Part shown: positions 10,910 through 25,962 of the stretch, one piece after another
Layout of the letters: every line of letters begins with the position of its first letter
How positions within the stretch are numbered: the first letter of the stretch is position 1
Assembly: GCA_036867785.1 (NCBI GenBank)
Contig: CP145413.1
Span: forward strand, 310,001-374,000
Reading direction: 5' to 3'
DNA: 64,000 nt
Origin: Plasmodiophora brassicae
Taxonomy: Eukaryota; Endomyxa: Phytomyxea; Phytomyxea; Plasmodiophorida
The notes under the pieces: model-generated
Database searches by the model: none
Told to the model about the DNA's origin: nothing
What the model saw: only the letters and a program-made list of their open reading frames with translations
Position numbers and translations under genes: made by a program

Positions 10910-11140
10910 GACCAGTTAAATAAATGCGCCACTGCGAAGCGCCGCTGCAGTCGCAGGCTGTGCTGACGCGTCCGTGCCGACACTGATGGCATTGTAGCTC
11001 TAACTGCAGCGCAGTCGCGCATTTCCAGTTGAATGCCGACGCGAATGGCCGCGTCTGTAGTTCCAACTGCTGCGTCCCCGTCATGCCGGTCGCGCAGTTC
11101 CAGTCGCGTGCCGCCGCCGCGGTTGTCTTGGCAGACTTCG

Positions 11141-15096
<3,956 letters not shown>

Positions 15097-15205
15097 GTAC
15101 TAATATTGGGGCAGGCAGTCCCACGAGACCAATGCGACCTGCAGCGAAGGTGCCAGTGACACGCGTTGCACAGCGCTCGCTGGTTTACTTAAAATACAAA
15201 CGGTT

Positions 15206-16198
15206 TCATATGGACAGTATGGGAACGACGTGACCGGCGAACAGACGATCGACGGTGGCGACTGTGGCGCAATCGTCCGTCATCTGGCGGGCGTCCGCCT
15301 GTGTGACCCACCTCCACAGGTCGCGTTCCAGAACGGAGTCGACGACGTTCGACAGCGATTCGAGACCGTCCCTTGGTTTGACAAGGACGGTCAGACGGGA
15401 CCCGAGCGTGCCCTGCTCGCCTCTGCGTTCGTCGGCATGCCGGGTTCCCTGCTCAATAGCGCTGACGCCGACGACGTCGACCATGAACCCGAGCCATTGT
15501 ACGCAGAGTCGTTGGGCGGCGAAACGGATTGATTCGCCCAAGCGATGGTCGGCGAACGTTGTTGGCAGTCGCCACGAGGCCGACGACGTGTCGCGTATGA
15601 AGAGGAGACGATCGCCGATGACAACGCCGACCTGAATCATGATGTGGTCCAGAGGGTCAGATGGGATCGCCGGTACGATTTTTGTTGGGCACTGGAGTTG
15701 CACAACGTCGAGAACGCTGGCGATGTCGTTGGAGAGCAGTGGAACGCGGCCGGATTTGACCTCGGTCATCGGGAACCATCTGGCCCCGTCCGATGCCGAC
15801 ATGTCAGCGCCGTCAAGGTCGCCGGTGACTATGAAGCGAATGAAGTTGCAGGACAGCGACGGGTAGTTCTCCACTGACAGGACGCGAATGTTCCGTAGCT
15901 CGAGAGACGTTTCCAAACGGAACTGTCGCCTAGCGGCAGTGACGAGATCTTCGTCTGGCAGAACGTCACCGGACGGGATGTACCATTCCGGGTCGCACGC
16001 TTCGCCGGATGACAACGCCAGAAGGATTTCGTCGTTACCGCGGACGACGACAACGGCGATGACCACGGTGGAGTCGTCGTGCGGTGGACCAATTCGACAG
16101 GGCGCATCGGCACCGTCGGGACGCTCCCGTCCAGCCACGGCCGGCACGGTCAGGAGATCGATGCGACCCTTGCCGTTACCCTCAATCGCCTTCGTCAT
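15206..16198 (-). CDS. Tandem Nudix-fold protein with degenerate catalytic boxes
   Basis: A single open exon of 330 residues from the Met at 16198. Residues about 45-180 look like a Nudix domain (VVIAVVVVRGNDEILLAL, then WYIPSGDVLPDEDLVTAARRQF). The box begins correctly (G-x5-E) but the core REUxEE is RQFRLE, so at least one metal-binding Glu is replaced and the final Gly is Ser. Residues about 190-330 look like a second, more decayed copy (VGVVIGDRLLFIRDT...WRLPTTFADHRLGESIRFAAQRL). Intact Nudix enzymes hydrolyse nucleoside-diphosphate linkages; this protein may be non-catalytic or bind nucleotides only. The paired organisation is my reading and needs a profile search. Confidence 0.65.
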   Translation of the reverse strand: MTKAIEGNGKGRIDLLTVPAVAGRERPDGADAPCRIGPPHDDSTVVIAVVVVRGNDEILLALSSGEACDPEWYIPSGDVLPDEDLVTAARRQFRLETSLELRNIRVLSVENYPSLSCNFIRFIVTGDLDGADMSASDGARWFPMTEVKSGRVPLLSNDIASVLDVVQLQCPTKIVPAIPSDPLDHIMIQVGVVIGDRLLFIRDTSSASWRLPTTFADHRLGESIRFAAQRLCVQWLGFMVDVVGVSAIEQGTRHADERRGEQGTLGSRLTVLVKPRDGLESLSNVVDSVLERDLWRWVTQADARQMTDDCATVATVDRLFAGHVVPILSI

Positions 16199-16747
16199 GG
16201 TCGTCGCTAAAAACTCCAACTCCGAGGCACTGTCGCGGACTCCGTGGCGGACTCCGTGACGCACGCGCGCAATTCGGGGTACGGTAGTTCCCGCAAACAG
16301 GACGCAGGGAATGCGTTCGCAAATTTCGCATCGCGTGTAGAGCTTGTGGCATATGTAGATAGTTCTGTCGCTCGAAATGCCGAGCGCGTGACGAGCTTCG
16401 CGAACGAGTCGTCCTCATCTCAGGGACAGACGTCGTCAGCGAATGGCTCAATCGCAATGCGTGGTCGTTTGGACCTCTGTCCGGCTTACCGCCTGCACGT
16501 AAGACGACCGGCGGCGGCATGTCTGTTTCTTGGGTCGTGCCTATTACGTTTTTGCTTGTGCGCCGGGCGCATATTTGCCGCCCGCCTGGCATTGGCTGCA
16601 TGCAGGCCCGGCCGTGTCGCCCGGGGGGCCCGTCAGGTGCCGTTGGGCGACGGCCGAAATAAGTGACGAAAAAAGGCCTGTCTCCAGTGGATCCGCCGAG
16701 TCAGTTGCCAATTCGTTGGAGGGGACGTCATCCGCAGCGGCTGCCCC
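16199..16747. promoter_or_regulatory. Divergent promoter region
   Basis: About 550 bp between the leftward Nudix gene and the rightward gene at 16748. Long open frames cross it on both strands but neither has protein-like composition. No defined element is visible. Confidence 0.35.
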
Positions 16748-17188
16748 ATGCATAGTGGCGACCGGGGCCTGTCGTTCGCACTGCTGGCGCTGCTGGACGG
16801 GAGCGACATCGACCCGCACGTGCAGGCGCAGCTGAAGATCCTGGCGAAGCGCACCGGGTCGATCCCGAGGCTGACGCGCCGGGCCGACGACCTCATCGGG
16901 CGGATACAGGCGGCGGCGGTCGCGCACGACGCCGTCCTCGTCGAGCACCTGAACGTGGAGGTCGGGCGCATCTCCCACCAGATCGACGACGTCCGGGGCG
17001 AACTCCTGTCCCGCATCGAATCCATCGAGGCCTGCATTGCGTCGCGTTCGAACGGGATCCTGGGCATGCTACGCGACAAGGTCAACGACCTCGCCATGAA
17101 CGCCCTCGGCGACGCCGACGATATCGAGGGGCGCATCCATCTCAGCCTGAACGACCACGCCACCGCCCACGTCCCCGTCGAGCTGTAG
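16748..17188 (+). CDS. Hypothetical small helical protein
   Basis: An open frame of 146 residues with strong coding bias (third positions mostly G or C). The sequence is almost entirely helix-forming, with regular Leu/Ile/Val spacing, for example in HDAVLVEHLNVEVGRISHQI and DDVRGELLSRIESIEACI, so a helical bundle or short coiled coil is likely. No known domain recognised. Its stop lies 26 bp from the stop of the convergent TPR gene. An upstream exon cannot be excluded. Confidence 0.55.
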   Translation: MHSGDRGLSFALLALLDGSDIDPHVQAQLKILAKRTGSIPRLTRRADDLIGRIQAAAVAHDAVLVEHLNVEVGRISHQIDDVRGELLSRIESIEACIASRSNGILGMLRDKVNDLAMNALGDADDIEGRIHLSLNDHATAHVPVEL

Positions 17189-17214
17189 ACTACAACCATC
17201 ATCGGGTCGTCGAT

Positions 17215-19180
17215 TTATGTCGCCTGCGGTCGTCGCCGCCGCCGCCGGTTCTGGGCGATGACGTGCAGGCGGGACTTTGGGTGCTTGTCGCGCACGCTGG
17301 CTGGGACGGCCACGATCTCGAACTCGTGGCGGTGGCCGCCGTTCAGCGTGGCGATGTGCGCCGCCGCGTCCGCGTTGCCCGGGTCCAGCTTGATCGCCTG
17401 CGTGAAGTCGGCCAGGGCGTTCACAGGGTCCTGCACGTCGTGTTCAGAGCGCGCGCGTGCGCCTCCTGCCGCCGACAGACCGCACCTGCATACGCTCGAG
17501 GACAATGCCGCGGTTGACGTAGTACTGGGCGGTGCTGGGCGCCAGGGCGATGGCGTCCGTGAACTCAACGGCGGCCTCGCCGAGTGATCGCCGGTTGAAC
17601 GCCTGCACGCCGAATCGGTAGTGGATCGTCGCCAGCCGCCCGCGAATACCGCTGCGGCACGGCGAGTCCCTGCTTCGTAACGCCTCCAGGCGGTCGGCTT
17701 CGTGGAAGTCGGCTAAGGGAACGGCTGTAAGATGGAGGGCAGGCGGCCAGTCGCACGGACCGAGGCGCCGACCGACCCATGGCGTAGTTGAGCTGGCCGA
17801 GCGCCATGAAGCAGTCGCCACGATTGACGTAGAACGCGGTCTGTAATGGATCCAGGAGAATGGCACGATTCAGGTGCGATATGGCATGTTGCACGCTTCG
17901 CCTGGAGAACTGGGGGGAACGCATCAGTCAGGCACCGCATACCGTTGCGAAACGAACCCGCTTACAAGCTCGACCCCGATCTGGTTCTCCACGAGGCTGA
18001 TCTCGCTGAAGATCGGGTTGCGGGTGCTGTGGTCGGCACCGCACAGAGCCAGCGCGTCCTCCAGGTCGTCCAGCGCGCTCGTGTATTCGCCCTGCATCGA
18101 GCCAATGACGTCAGCTGGCGCTGTTGCTGGCAGCCATGGCTGAGACGTCACCCTCTTCTGTAGCAGTCGTGCGCGCAGCCGGAAGTGGTCGATCTTGTTC
18201 ATGCCGTCTGATAGGCGTAGCGCCCATGTGGCGTGCTCGATCGCGCTGGACAACCGATCCGACAGGCCGAGCACTATGCATACCCGATACGTCACCGTCC
18301 AGGCAGGCTGAAGCGATGCAAGCAACCGACATTCTGCTTCCCCGTGCAACTCGTTAGCAACCGTGTTGAACTCCATGCGCAACGCAGGTAGGCGTTCGTG
18401 GTCGGCGTTCATTGCCAGGCCGCGTTGTAGGTCGTCGTGGGCATCGGCGTACTGTACGAAGCCGCACATGAGTTTGATCAGCGAGCGTCGTCGTCGTCGT
18501 CGTCGTACACGACGCAGTTTGAGCAGAGCCAGTGCACGCGTCAGGATCAGGTCGACGTAGGGTGGCTCCTGACAGTCGGGGCCGATCGTCGGCAACGCCA
18601 TGAACTCCGCCAGCGCCTCGACCGTCTCGTCGTAGCGTCGCTCGTGAACAAGGCTGGTGATCCTGCATCAGGACAGTTACGATCCGCAGGCGACCAGGTG
18701 GCGGGAGACGGAGGCGTCCGACCAGTCCATCCAGAAGGTAACGTCGGTGCGGTCGATGTCAAGCGCTTGCAGGTAGCAAATGGATGCTTGCGGATGGTCG
18801 CCGATGTCGGCGTGAACATGGCCCAATTTGCTGTACAATCGGGACAGGCGCGACGGAATCGACGGGTCGCCATCGCCCAGCGCCTGCGCCCGTCGCAAGT
18901 TGACAATGGCCGACTTGATGTCCCCGAGGCCGATAAACGCACACCCTCGCCCTGTATGCAGCGCGGCGTCTGTTTCGCCCGACGATAAGGTGCCTGGCTT
19001 ACACACACTCGGCAATAGGGACAGCTACTGTTGGGGAGAAGGAACAGGGCTTTCGTGAAGCTGATGACCGCACCAGGGAAGTCGTCCTGCCGCAGCTGCT
19101 CAGCGCCCTGTCGAGCGCTACAAAGCCGTGTCAGGGCGCCACTGGATCCCGCAGCGCCGCTCGTCGACCGACTATTGCAT
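17215..19180 (-). CDS. Tetratricopeptide-repeat protein
   Basis: Nine exons (19180-19173, 19117-19029, 18969-18723, 18662-18509, 18451-18152, 18091-17966, 17909-17777, 17712-17486, 17430-17215; introns 55-64 bp) join to 499 residues. At least seven TPR units are visible, such as GAEQLRQDDFPGAVISFTKA, GCAFIGLGDIKSAIVNLRRA, RGDCFMALGQLNYAM and NALADFTQAIKLDPGNADA. The C-terminus ends in an Arg-rich tail. Known: TPR arrays are protein-binding scaffolds, often for Hsp70/Hsp90. The start is an 8-nt exon (ATGCAATA), chosen because no in-frame ATG exists otherwise and because the resulting 55 bp intron and phase fit exactly. Resembles TTC-type co-chaperones, without a J domain. Confidence 0.75.
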
Positions 19181-19572
19181 GACGGCACAGGCGCTGCCTG
19201 CCCACCGGCGCTCAATGCGGAAGACGCAGTACACTGGTCGATCGTCGAACCGATTAGTAATTCGTACAAGTTGCAGGGAGCGGTGCCCCAAGAGCCGTCA
19301 GAGAACCACGTTCCTACGTAGGGACCGTGGTCTTGTTCGCGCTGCTCCCTGCCGATATAGAGAACCGCCCGCGTCTCGGCGCCTGCGTCGAAACGGGATA
19401 GACGGACAGCGACCAGCCGCGCGTAGGTACTTGATGTGGCAGCTGTCAGCGGAAACGGCGTGACCGGTGCCCGTTTCGCGATTGCGGTGCGGTGCTGTTG
19501 CTGCGTGCGCTCCGGGGCAGCAGAACGGATCGGGACTGGACGGGGTGCGCGGCTCCGTCGTCCCTGACCCCG
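19181..19572. promoter_or_regulatory. Divergent promoter between TPR and ABC-F genes
   Basis: About 390 bp separate the two divergent start codons. The minus-strand frame stays open across it, but no in-frame ATG or domain was found, so I treat it as regulatory DNA. Confidence 0.4.
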
Positions 19573-21870
19573 ATGACGATGATGAGGCTGATGATGACGA
19601 GCGTCCTGGCGGTCGGCGGTCGGCGCCTGCTGTCGTCGGTCGGCCAACCGATCATTTGCTCCATGAACGGGCTGTCGAAACGGATCAGCCCGGACAGGAT
19701 GCTGTTCGCCAACGGGATCAACATGGCACTGCATCGGGTAGCAAGCAACATGGCAGACCGTTGTGGCTGCTGGACTGAATCTGTTTTCGCCCAGGGCGCC
19801 AAGGTCGGAGTCGTTGGTATGCACACTGAGGAACCGGGCGCGGATTGTACCCGTTCAGCTGCCTGAGCACAACCGTGTACAGGTCCCAACGGTGTCGGAA
19901 AGTCGTCGTGGATGAAGATTCTCGCGGGTTAACGTTGTGCGAACACAGCAGCCCGCTTCCACGTTCGCTGATTACGTTTGATGCACAGGAACGGACAAGC
20001 AGTTTGACGGGACCGTGTCCCGGGCGCAGGACCTGTCGGTTGTGTACCTCGAGCAGGAGCCCGAGCTGGATCCGAAGCTGACCGTGATTGAGAACATTCG
20101 CGCCCGGCTCAAATCGAGTTACGATCTGCTGGAGGCGTTCGAGACCATCTGTGGGAGGTTCTCAGAGCCAGACGCCGACGTCGACGCGTTACTCGAGGAG
20201 CAGTCCAAGTTGCAAACGGTGATCGAGGACAAGGACTTGTGGAATCTGGACAGGCGGATCAGTGTGGCTATGTACGGCACAGCGCATCGTTTCCAACACG
20301 ACCGAAACGCGATTGTGATATGGTTGTGCAGGGCTGCTTTGCAGTGCCCACCTGCAGACTATCGTGTGGATCGGCTGTCTGGAGGCGAGAAACGTCGGGT
20401 TGCTCTTTGCGCTCTCCTTCTAGTGGACGCTGACATGATTCTCCTTGATGAACCTGTACGTTCCCTTCCTATTGTGACATCGTCCCTCTCTGACGTGCCA
20501 CAACGCAGACTAACCATTTGGATGCGGCTTCAGTCGCATGGCTGGAGAGGGTAACCGGGGCTCTGATGGACGCGATTACGCTGGAGGATCTGACGATATG
20601 GTTTCAGTTTCTCAGTGCGTACAAAGGCGCCGTTGTCGCCATCACGCACGACCGTTACTTCCTGGATAGCGTTGCCAACTATATTGTCGAAGTTGATACG
20701 GCAACGGCGAATGTTTTCGTCGGCAATTATTCCAAGTACCTCGAACAGAGTGCTCAGCGGGCGCTGGTCAAGAAGAAGACGCTCTCTGCGAAGGAGAGTC
20801 AGGTAGGATGCTTCCCAAAAGCTTTTTAATAGTGCTGTGACCACGTTCGTAATAGATTTCTGACGAGTTGGAGTGGATTCGTGGTGGCGGTCGGCATACG
20901 GCCAGCAAGGCCCGTATGAAGGCGTTCCAGAAGCTATCCGACGAGGCGAGGCTCGAACGACAGATCAGCAGTTCGCTTCACAGAGGGAAAATGATCATTC
21001 CGTTTGGCAGGCGGCTTGGCAACAGGGTCATTGACGTCACAGACCTTCGGATGTCGTTTGACGGAAGGACGCTGTTCGACAAGTTATCGTTCAAGGTCGA
21101 GCCCGGCCACATTGTTGGGGTAATGCACCTGACCGCGTTTCCACGTGCTTAATCGTCGCTTATCGTCCATCCCCAGGTGGTCGGCCCGAATGGCTGTGGC
21201 AAGTCCACCCTCATCAGGGTCCTGATCGGCGAGCTTGAACCCGAGGGCGGCGTCGTTGATCGCGGGCAGACAGTCGAGGTCGGGTACGTGCTGCAGTCGC
21301 GTCAGCAGCTGAACCCGAAGGAGACTGTGTTTCGTGAGATCGTGCCCGACCTTGCTCCTGTCCGGGTCGGTAGGACAACGATGCAAGCCAGGCACTACGT
21401 CGCCCAGTTCAACTTCACGGGACCCGATCAGGAGAAGCTGATTGAGCATCTGTCGGGCGGTGAGCGAAATCGTGTCCACCTGGCCAAGCTGCTCCGGGAC
21501 GGGTGCAACCTTCTCGTTCTCGATGAGGTAGTCACGTTCGCTCCCAATGCAACCCTGTTCTGATCGACTGCCTGCGCCTAGCCGACAAACGACCTGGATA
21601 TTGGGACGCTACGATCACTGGAGGTTGGCGGGTGTCGTGCATGTCGCCCCCGCAGGCGCTGACGTTGCTGTGCTGCAGGAAGGACTGAATGATTTCCCCG
21701 GGTCTGCCATCATCGTATCTCATGACCGGTGGTTCCTGGATCGTACGTGCACCCACATCCTGGCGTTCGAGGCCGACGGATCCGTGCGCATGTTCACCGG
21801 GAACTATACCGAGTATCTGGCATGGTGCGGATCGAAAGGTTACACGGCCGCGGTTGCCGCCCCATCCTAG
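19573..21870 (+). CDS. EttA-type ABC-F ATPase with mitochondrial-like leader
   Basis: Eleven exons (19573-19737, 19795-19816, 19883-19927, 19989-20271, 20332-20455, 20509-20550, 20608-20802, 20856-21119, 21177-21527, 21582-21623, 21679-21870; introns 53-66 bp) join to 574 residues. Two ABC domains: Walker [10 protein letters not shown] and GPNGCGKST, signatures [11 protein letters not shown] and [15 protein letters not shown], Walker B LLDEPTNHLD and LVLDEPTNDLD. The sequence around [31 protein letters not shown] and [10 protein letters not shown] follows bacterial EttA, which senses energy at the ribosomal E site, far more closely than GCN20 or ABCF1. The first ~35 residues are hydrophobic and Arg-bearing with no acid ([17 protein letters not shown]), like a mitochondrial presequence. 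Organellar translation role inferred. Exon 2 is only 22 nt. Confidence 0.92.
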
Positions 21871-22119
21871 TCCAGGACGCAATATACAGGTTGGCTGATC
21901 CCTGGCGACGTGGGCAGGGCTGCCCTTTTCCGATTTAATACCACGTAGTCTGGAACACGGAGGACGGTGTGCGCTTCCGAGGCGCTGCTACAGTGGGAGC
22001 CGTGGGCGCGCTAAATCGATAGCGGGGGCCCCGCGAGTGCGTGTGATGTGCGCCGGAAATAGCGCGGGGTGTGCGCCAGTGACGGCAGTTCGGGTAGCCG
22101 CCGCATCAGTCGTCACACA

Positions 22120-23875
22120 ATGGTCATTGCGGAGCCCGCACCGGCCGCGCACGCCAAGGCCATCGCCGTCAGCGTCATCGCCGTTGCCTTTAGCGTGATC
22201 GTCGTCGCTGCCTTCCTGCTGGATCTGTCCCCGCTCGAAACGGCGACCGCCCCATCCGGTACCGGGCCGCGAACGTCAATCACGAACGCCGTTCACGCCG
22301 TGTTTGCGTAGAGACGTCATCTACATCTGCGACCGCGCCACGTCGCCGGCCACAATCAGGGCTGTCCTCAGCACTGAAGACGTTGGGCGGCGGTGCGCTC
22401 GGTGCCACCGCCGCCACCGCCCTGCTGCGCCTGACTCGGCCAGGCAGCCCGGCCCAACGTCAACATCCAGTCGAGGCTCACAACACGAAGAAGGCCATCA
22501 TCGTAAGCACCGGACGGGGCGGGCGGTTCGCTGAATCGTTCCTGAGCACGGGTCTGTGCAGGTGTCGATCGGGACGCTGGGCGCGTTGTGGTTAGCGGCA
22601 AGACATGTCAAGGTACGAACGCCAAAGGAGCGCCGCCCTTCGCCGTCGGGCAACGTCGGCTTTGCAATGGCCGATCAGTATCCTACGATCGTCTACAAAC
22701 GGTATGACGCCGTCTGGCACTGGAAAGGGGTCCCCAGCGACACCAGGGAAGCGGAACGATTCCTCGGCGACCTTCGCGCGGGCAAGTTCGTCCCGTTAGG
22801 TGCACGCCGCCTACGAATCGCGGTGCCCGCGACGGAACGCGCCATCGATTCGGGGGGCGTCCTGCAAGAATTCCTGACGGTCGTCGCCGACTCGCTCTTC
22901 GTTAGCGACGAGAAGACGCTTGTCGTGGACGAGACGACACGCGAAGTGACGGCCCCATCGATTCAGTCGCTGTGCGCCCAGATGTCCAGTTCGATGTCGA
23001 ACGAGGACCGCAACGCCCTGCATGTCAGGATGACGCTGGTCGGGCGGTTCCTCGCGTTCGTCCAGAACCAGAACGAGAACCCGCGCCGGCTCGTAGATAC
23101 CGAGCTGGATGAGACGTTGCCGGTGAAGCTGTTCACGCTGCCGGTCGTGTTCCCGCTGGCCTTCTTCCAGGCGCTGCTCGACGACCAGGTGCACATTCGG
23201 GTTTACAATTCGACAGCTGGCTTTGGCGATCTCGTATCCAACGTCGAAAAGATGTCGCCCAGGCCTCAGACGATTGCCGAATTCCTCAAAGGGGTACAGT
23301 ACGAGGACGAGGGCCGCGTCGGGTACTCCCTGTACCCGGTGATGAGAGACATTGAGAGCCTGGCGGGCATCCGACGATGTCAAGCGGAAGGCGTCAGCCA
23401 CATCAGGGAGTACGCGCAGGCGGTGATGGGGACGCTGTGGAACCCGTACGAGAACCCGGCGTTCGCCGCGATTCGTCAGGGGTACCTTGCCGAGGTCGCC
23501 AACAGGAACCGGACGCCCGCGCAGGTGTTCGACCTGCTCGTCGGAAGCACACAGTACAGCGCCCAAGACATCATCGACCGTTTCAGGAGCAACTATCTCC
23601 TGCCAGGCAAGCTGTCCGCTGCGATACGCCTGCTGAGCGCCGACGAGCGCCTGGCGTTTGTCCGGTTCGTCACGGGCACCATCGCCCTTCGCCCCTCGGA
23701 GCAGTTGACCATCCAGATCGTGCCGACCTGGACAACGCGTCGCCTCCAAACCCGCGTCTGCTTCGATACGCTCCAGATCTCGCCCGACGACACCTGGCGA
23801 GACGCCGCCGAAGTCCTGGAACGCTTACGGGAGGCGTTCGCCAGCATGCAAGCCTCCGCGCTCGGTAATGTATAA
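22120..23875 (+). CDS. HECT-like ubiquitin ligase domain protein with N-terminal membrane segment (copy 1)
   Basis: The last exon is long and clear; the full model is 22120-22258, 22360-22502 and 22562-23875, about 531 residues. The N-terminus has a hydrophobic helix (AIAVSVIAVAFSVIVVAAFLL). The body has HECT landmarks: ERAIDSGGVLQEFLTVVADSLF (the G.D.GG...EF start of the N-lobe), a lobe near FDLLVGS, FVRFVTGTIAL, and the C-lobe RVCFDTLQISPDDTW, whose Cys (about 494) is in the place of the catalytic thioester Cys. The usual THTCF is changed to TRVCF. It is followed by a tandem paralogue at 24197. The 101 bp first intron is longer than usual here, so exons 1-2 are less certain. Substrate unknown. 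Confidence 0.7.
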
Positions 23876-24196
23876 ATGTAGTATACTCGTTCTCGCTTGC
23901 ACAAGGTCACGAAGCGGGTCTCGATGGCGCTCGCGAACGACCTCAGTACGTTGTGCACCCCGGAACGTCCAGGTCTGCGCAGAGGGACGTCTCGTTTCAG
24001 CGAACGTCGCGTAGAAGTTGTGTTGCGGACGCCGCCAGCACAGCAGCGACTCGGGCACCGTCGTCAAGGCGTCCGAATTAGGCGCCCCCAACCGTCAACC
24101 AACTGCCGGTCGGCGGGGGCGACCGTTCGTCCGCGCGTAGCACTTACAACAAGACCAGGCGGTGCATTGTGGACGGACGCCCAGACGAGTACCGTC
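23876..24196. other. Intergenic, no gene seen
   Basis: About 320 bp between the two tandem HECT-like genes; presumed terminator of the first and promoter of the second. No structure recognised. Confidence 0.4.
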
Positions 24197-25827
24197 ATGT
24201 CCGGCGAGACGCCAGCCGCCCATGCGCTTCCAGAAGGCGCACCTCGGGGGCGCCGGTGTTGCGCGCCCGGCACGGCCAGGCGTTGCAAGCTGATCGCTGC
24301 TGCCGCCTTCGTCGTACGAGGCCGTCGCGTGTTGGCAATGGGGACGCGCTGTACCGCTGATGCGATGTATAGGGTATCATGCTGACCGGGGCGTGCGTCG
24401 TGCACCATTCGGGGCTGGCACCCAAGCCGCGGCACGACGATGAACCGCAGCCATGGGATGATGAACCAGAAGCTCGCGCTCATCACCACCAACCGGCTTC
24501 GGCTGAGCAGCCGTGTCGCCGTGAGCATAACGGGAACCCGACCGCTGGGGAATCGAGCGGCGCTCAACCATCGAGCGGCGCTCAACCATCGAACTGGGGT
24601 TCAACGCGAGGCGGGCAAGACCACGGCTGGACGTCGTCGTATCCGGAAAGGGAACCGGACCAGGGGAACCACCTGGGGGTCACCTACTGGCGGTGGAACG
24701 GCAGGAATGATGACGTCGGAGAGATCCTGCGATTCGTCGACGACCTTCGAAGCGGCAAGCTTAGAGCGATTGGCACCCAGGAACTGAGGATTATGGTGCC
24801 GGAAAACGAGCGGGCGATCGATCATGGTGGCGTGATGCAGGAGTTCCTGACCAATGTCGCCGAGTACCTGTTCAAGGACCACGAGAAGATCCTGCGACGC
24901 GACAGGGACACGCACGAGGTGACGATGCCGTCGACCGAGAGCCTGTGCGCCCACCTGACGAACACGATGACCGAACACGACCGGGCCATGCTGCGCTCGA
25001 ATATGACTGTCATCGGCCAGTTCCTCGCGTTCGTTCAGAACCGAAACCAGGGACAACCATCGCACGGCAAGACGTTCACATTGCCGATCTCGCTGCCCAA
25101 AGCCTTCTTCGATGCACTCCTGTACGCTGATTCAACCGATGCCGAGTACGGCGCGTGCCAGGCCGTGTCGGATCTCGCGAAACTGGAGCGGGACCTCCAG
25201 GCCACGAAAGACGAGACGTTCGCAAGCGTGCTGCATCGCCTGCACCGGGACTTCTTGTACGACGTGGAAGAGAACGAGAGGGTGGACCGCGTCGGGTACT
25301 TCAAGTACCCGTACCTGGAGCATGTCGAAGACTTGCATGGTCGATCCTGGGTCGGGTCGTATGTGCACGCCTACGCCATCGGCCTGTTGCAGGCGCTGTG
25401 GAGCGATGGGAATCCGGCGTTCGTCGCCCTACGACACGGGTACCTGACCGAGCTGGTGATACCCCGAACGCCGCAGGCGGTCTACGACATGCTGATCGGC
25501 GACGTGACGTACGAACCGCACGAGATTATCGGCAAGTTGACCGGGTATCTACCCCGCAAGCTGATCCAGGCGATCCGAACGCTGTCGGCCGAGGAGCGCG
25601 GCGATTTCGTGCGCTTCGTGACCGGGTCCAGGGCGCTGGCACGGCATGAGCTCATGAGCGTGAGGACCATCGACATGCCCGACGACCTGCCCCGACTGGA
25701 GTCGCACACGTGCTTCAATGCGCTCCACATCTCGCCCGACCACACGTGGCCCAGCTCGGGCGTCATCTGCGAGCGCCTCCGTCGTGCGTTCCTCGAGATG
25801 AGGAGCGCCGCGTTCGGCTTGCATTAA
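24197..25827 (+). CDS. HECT-like ubiquitin ligase domain protein with N-terminal signal anchor (copy 2)
   Basis: Two exons (24197-24313 and 24373-25827, 59 bp intron) give 523 residues. A basic stretch (APRGRRCCAPGTARRCK) precedes one hydrophobic helix (LIAAAAFV + GIMLTGACVV) created exactly at the splice, which is good support for the intron. A His/Pro/Ser-rich linker carries a duplicated SSGAQP motif. The catalytic part mirrors copy 1: ERAIDHGGVMQEFLTNVAEYLF, PLPKAFFDALL-like central block, YDMLIGDVTYEPHEIIGKL, DFVRFVTGSRAL, and SHTCFNALHISPDHTW with the putative catalytic Cys near 486 and the canonical HTCFN context. Family rule: E3 ligases acting through a Cys-ubiquitin thioester. Membrane orientation is inferred from the flanking charges. 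Confidence 0.8.
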
Positions 25828-25962
25828 TCGACCCGGATCATTGCAATACACGACGGGGCGCGCACTTTGGAATGGCCTGTGTGCAGCTCGGGCGTTCTCT
25901 GCGCGACTCGGGCCCTGTGCGGAGCTACACTCGTCGCGGGGAAGTGCGTGACGTGACGCGCC

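Noticed and set aside
22811-23749. 312-codon minus-strand frame
   Set aside because: Mirror of the HECT-like coding exon; no independent protein character.
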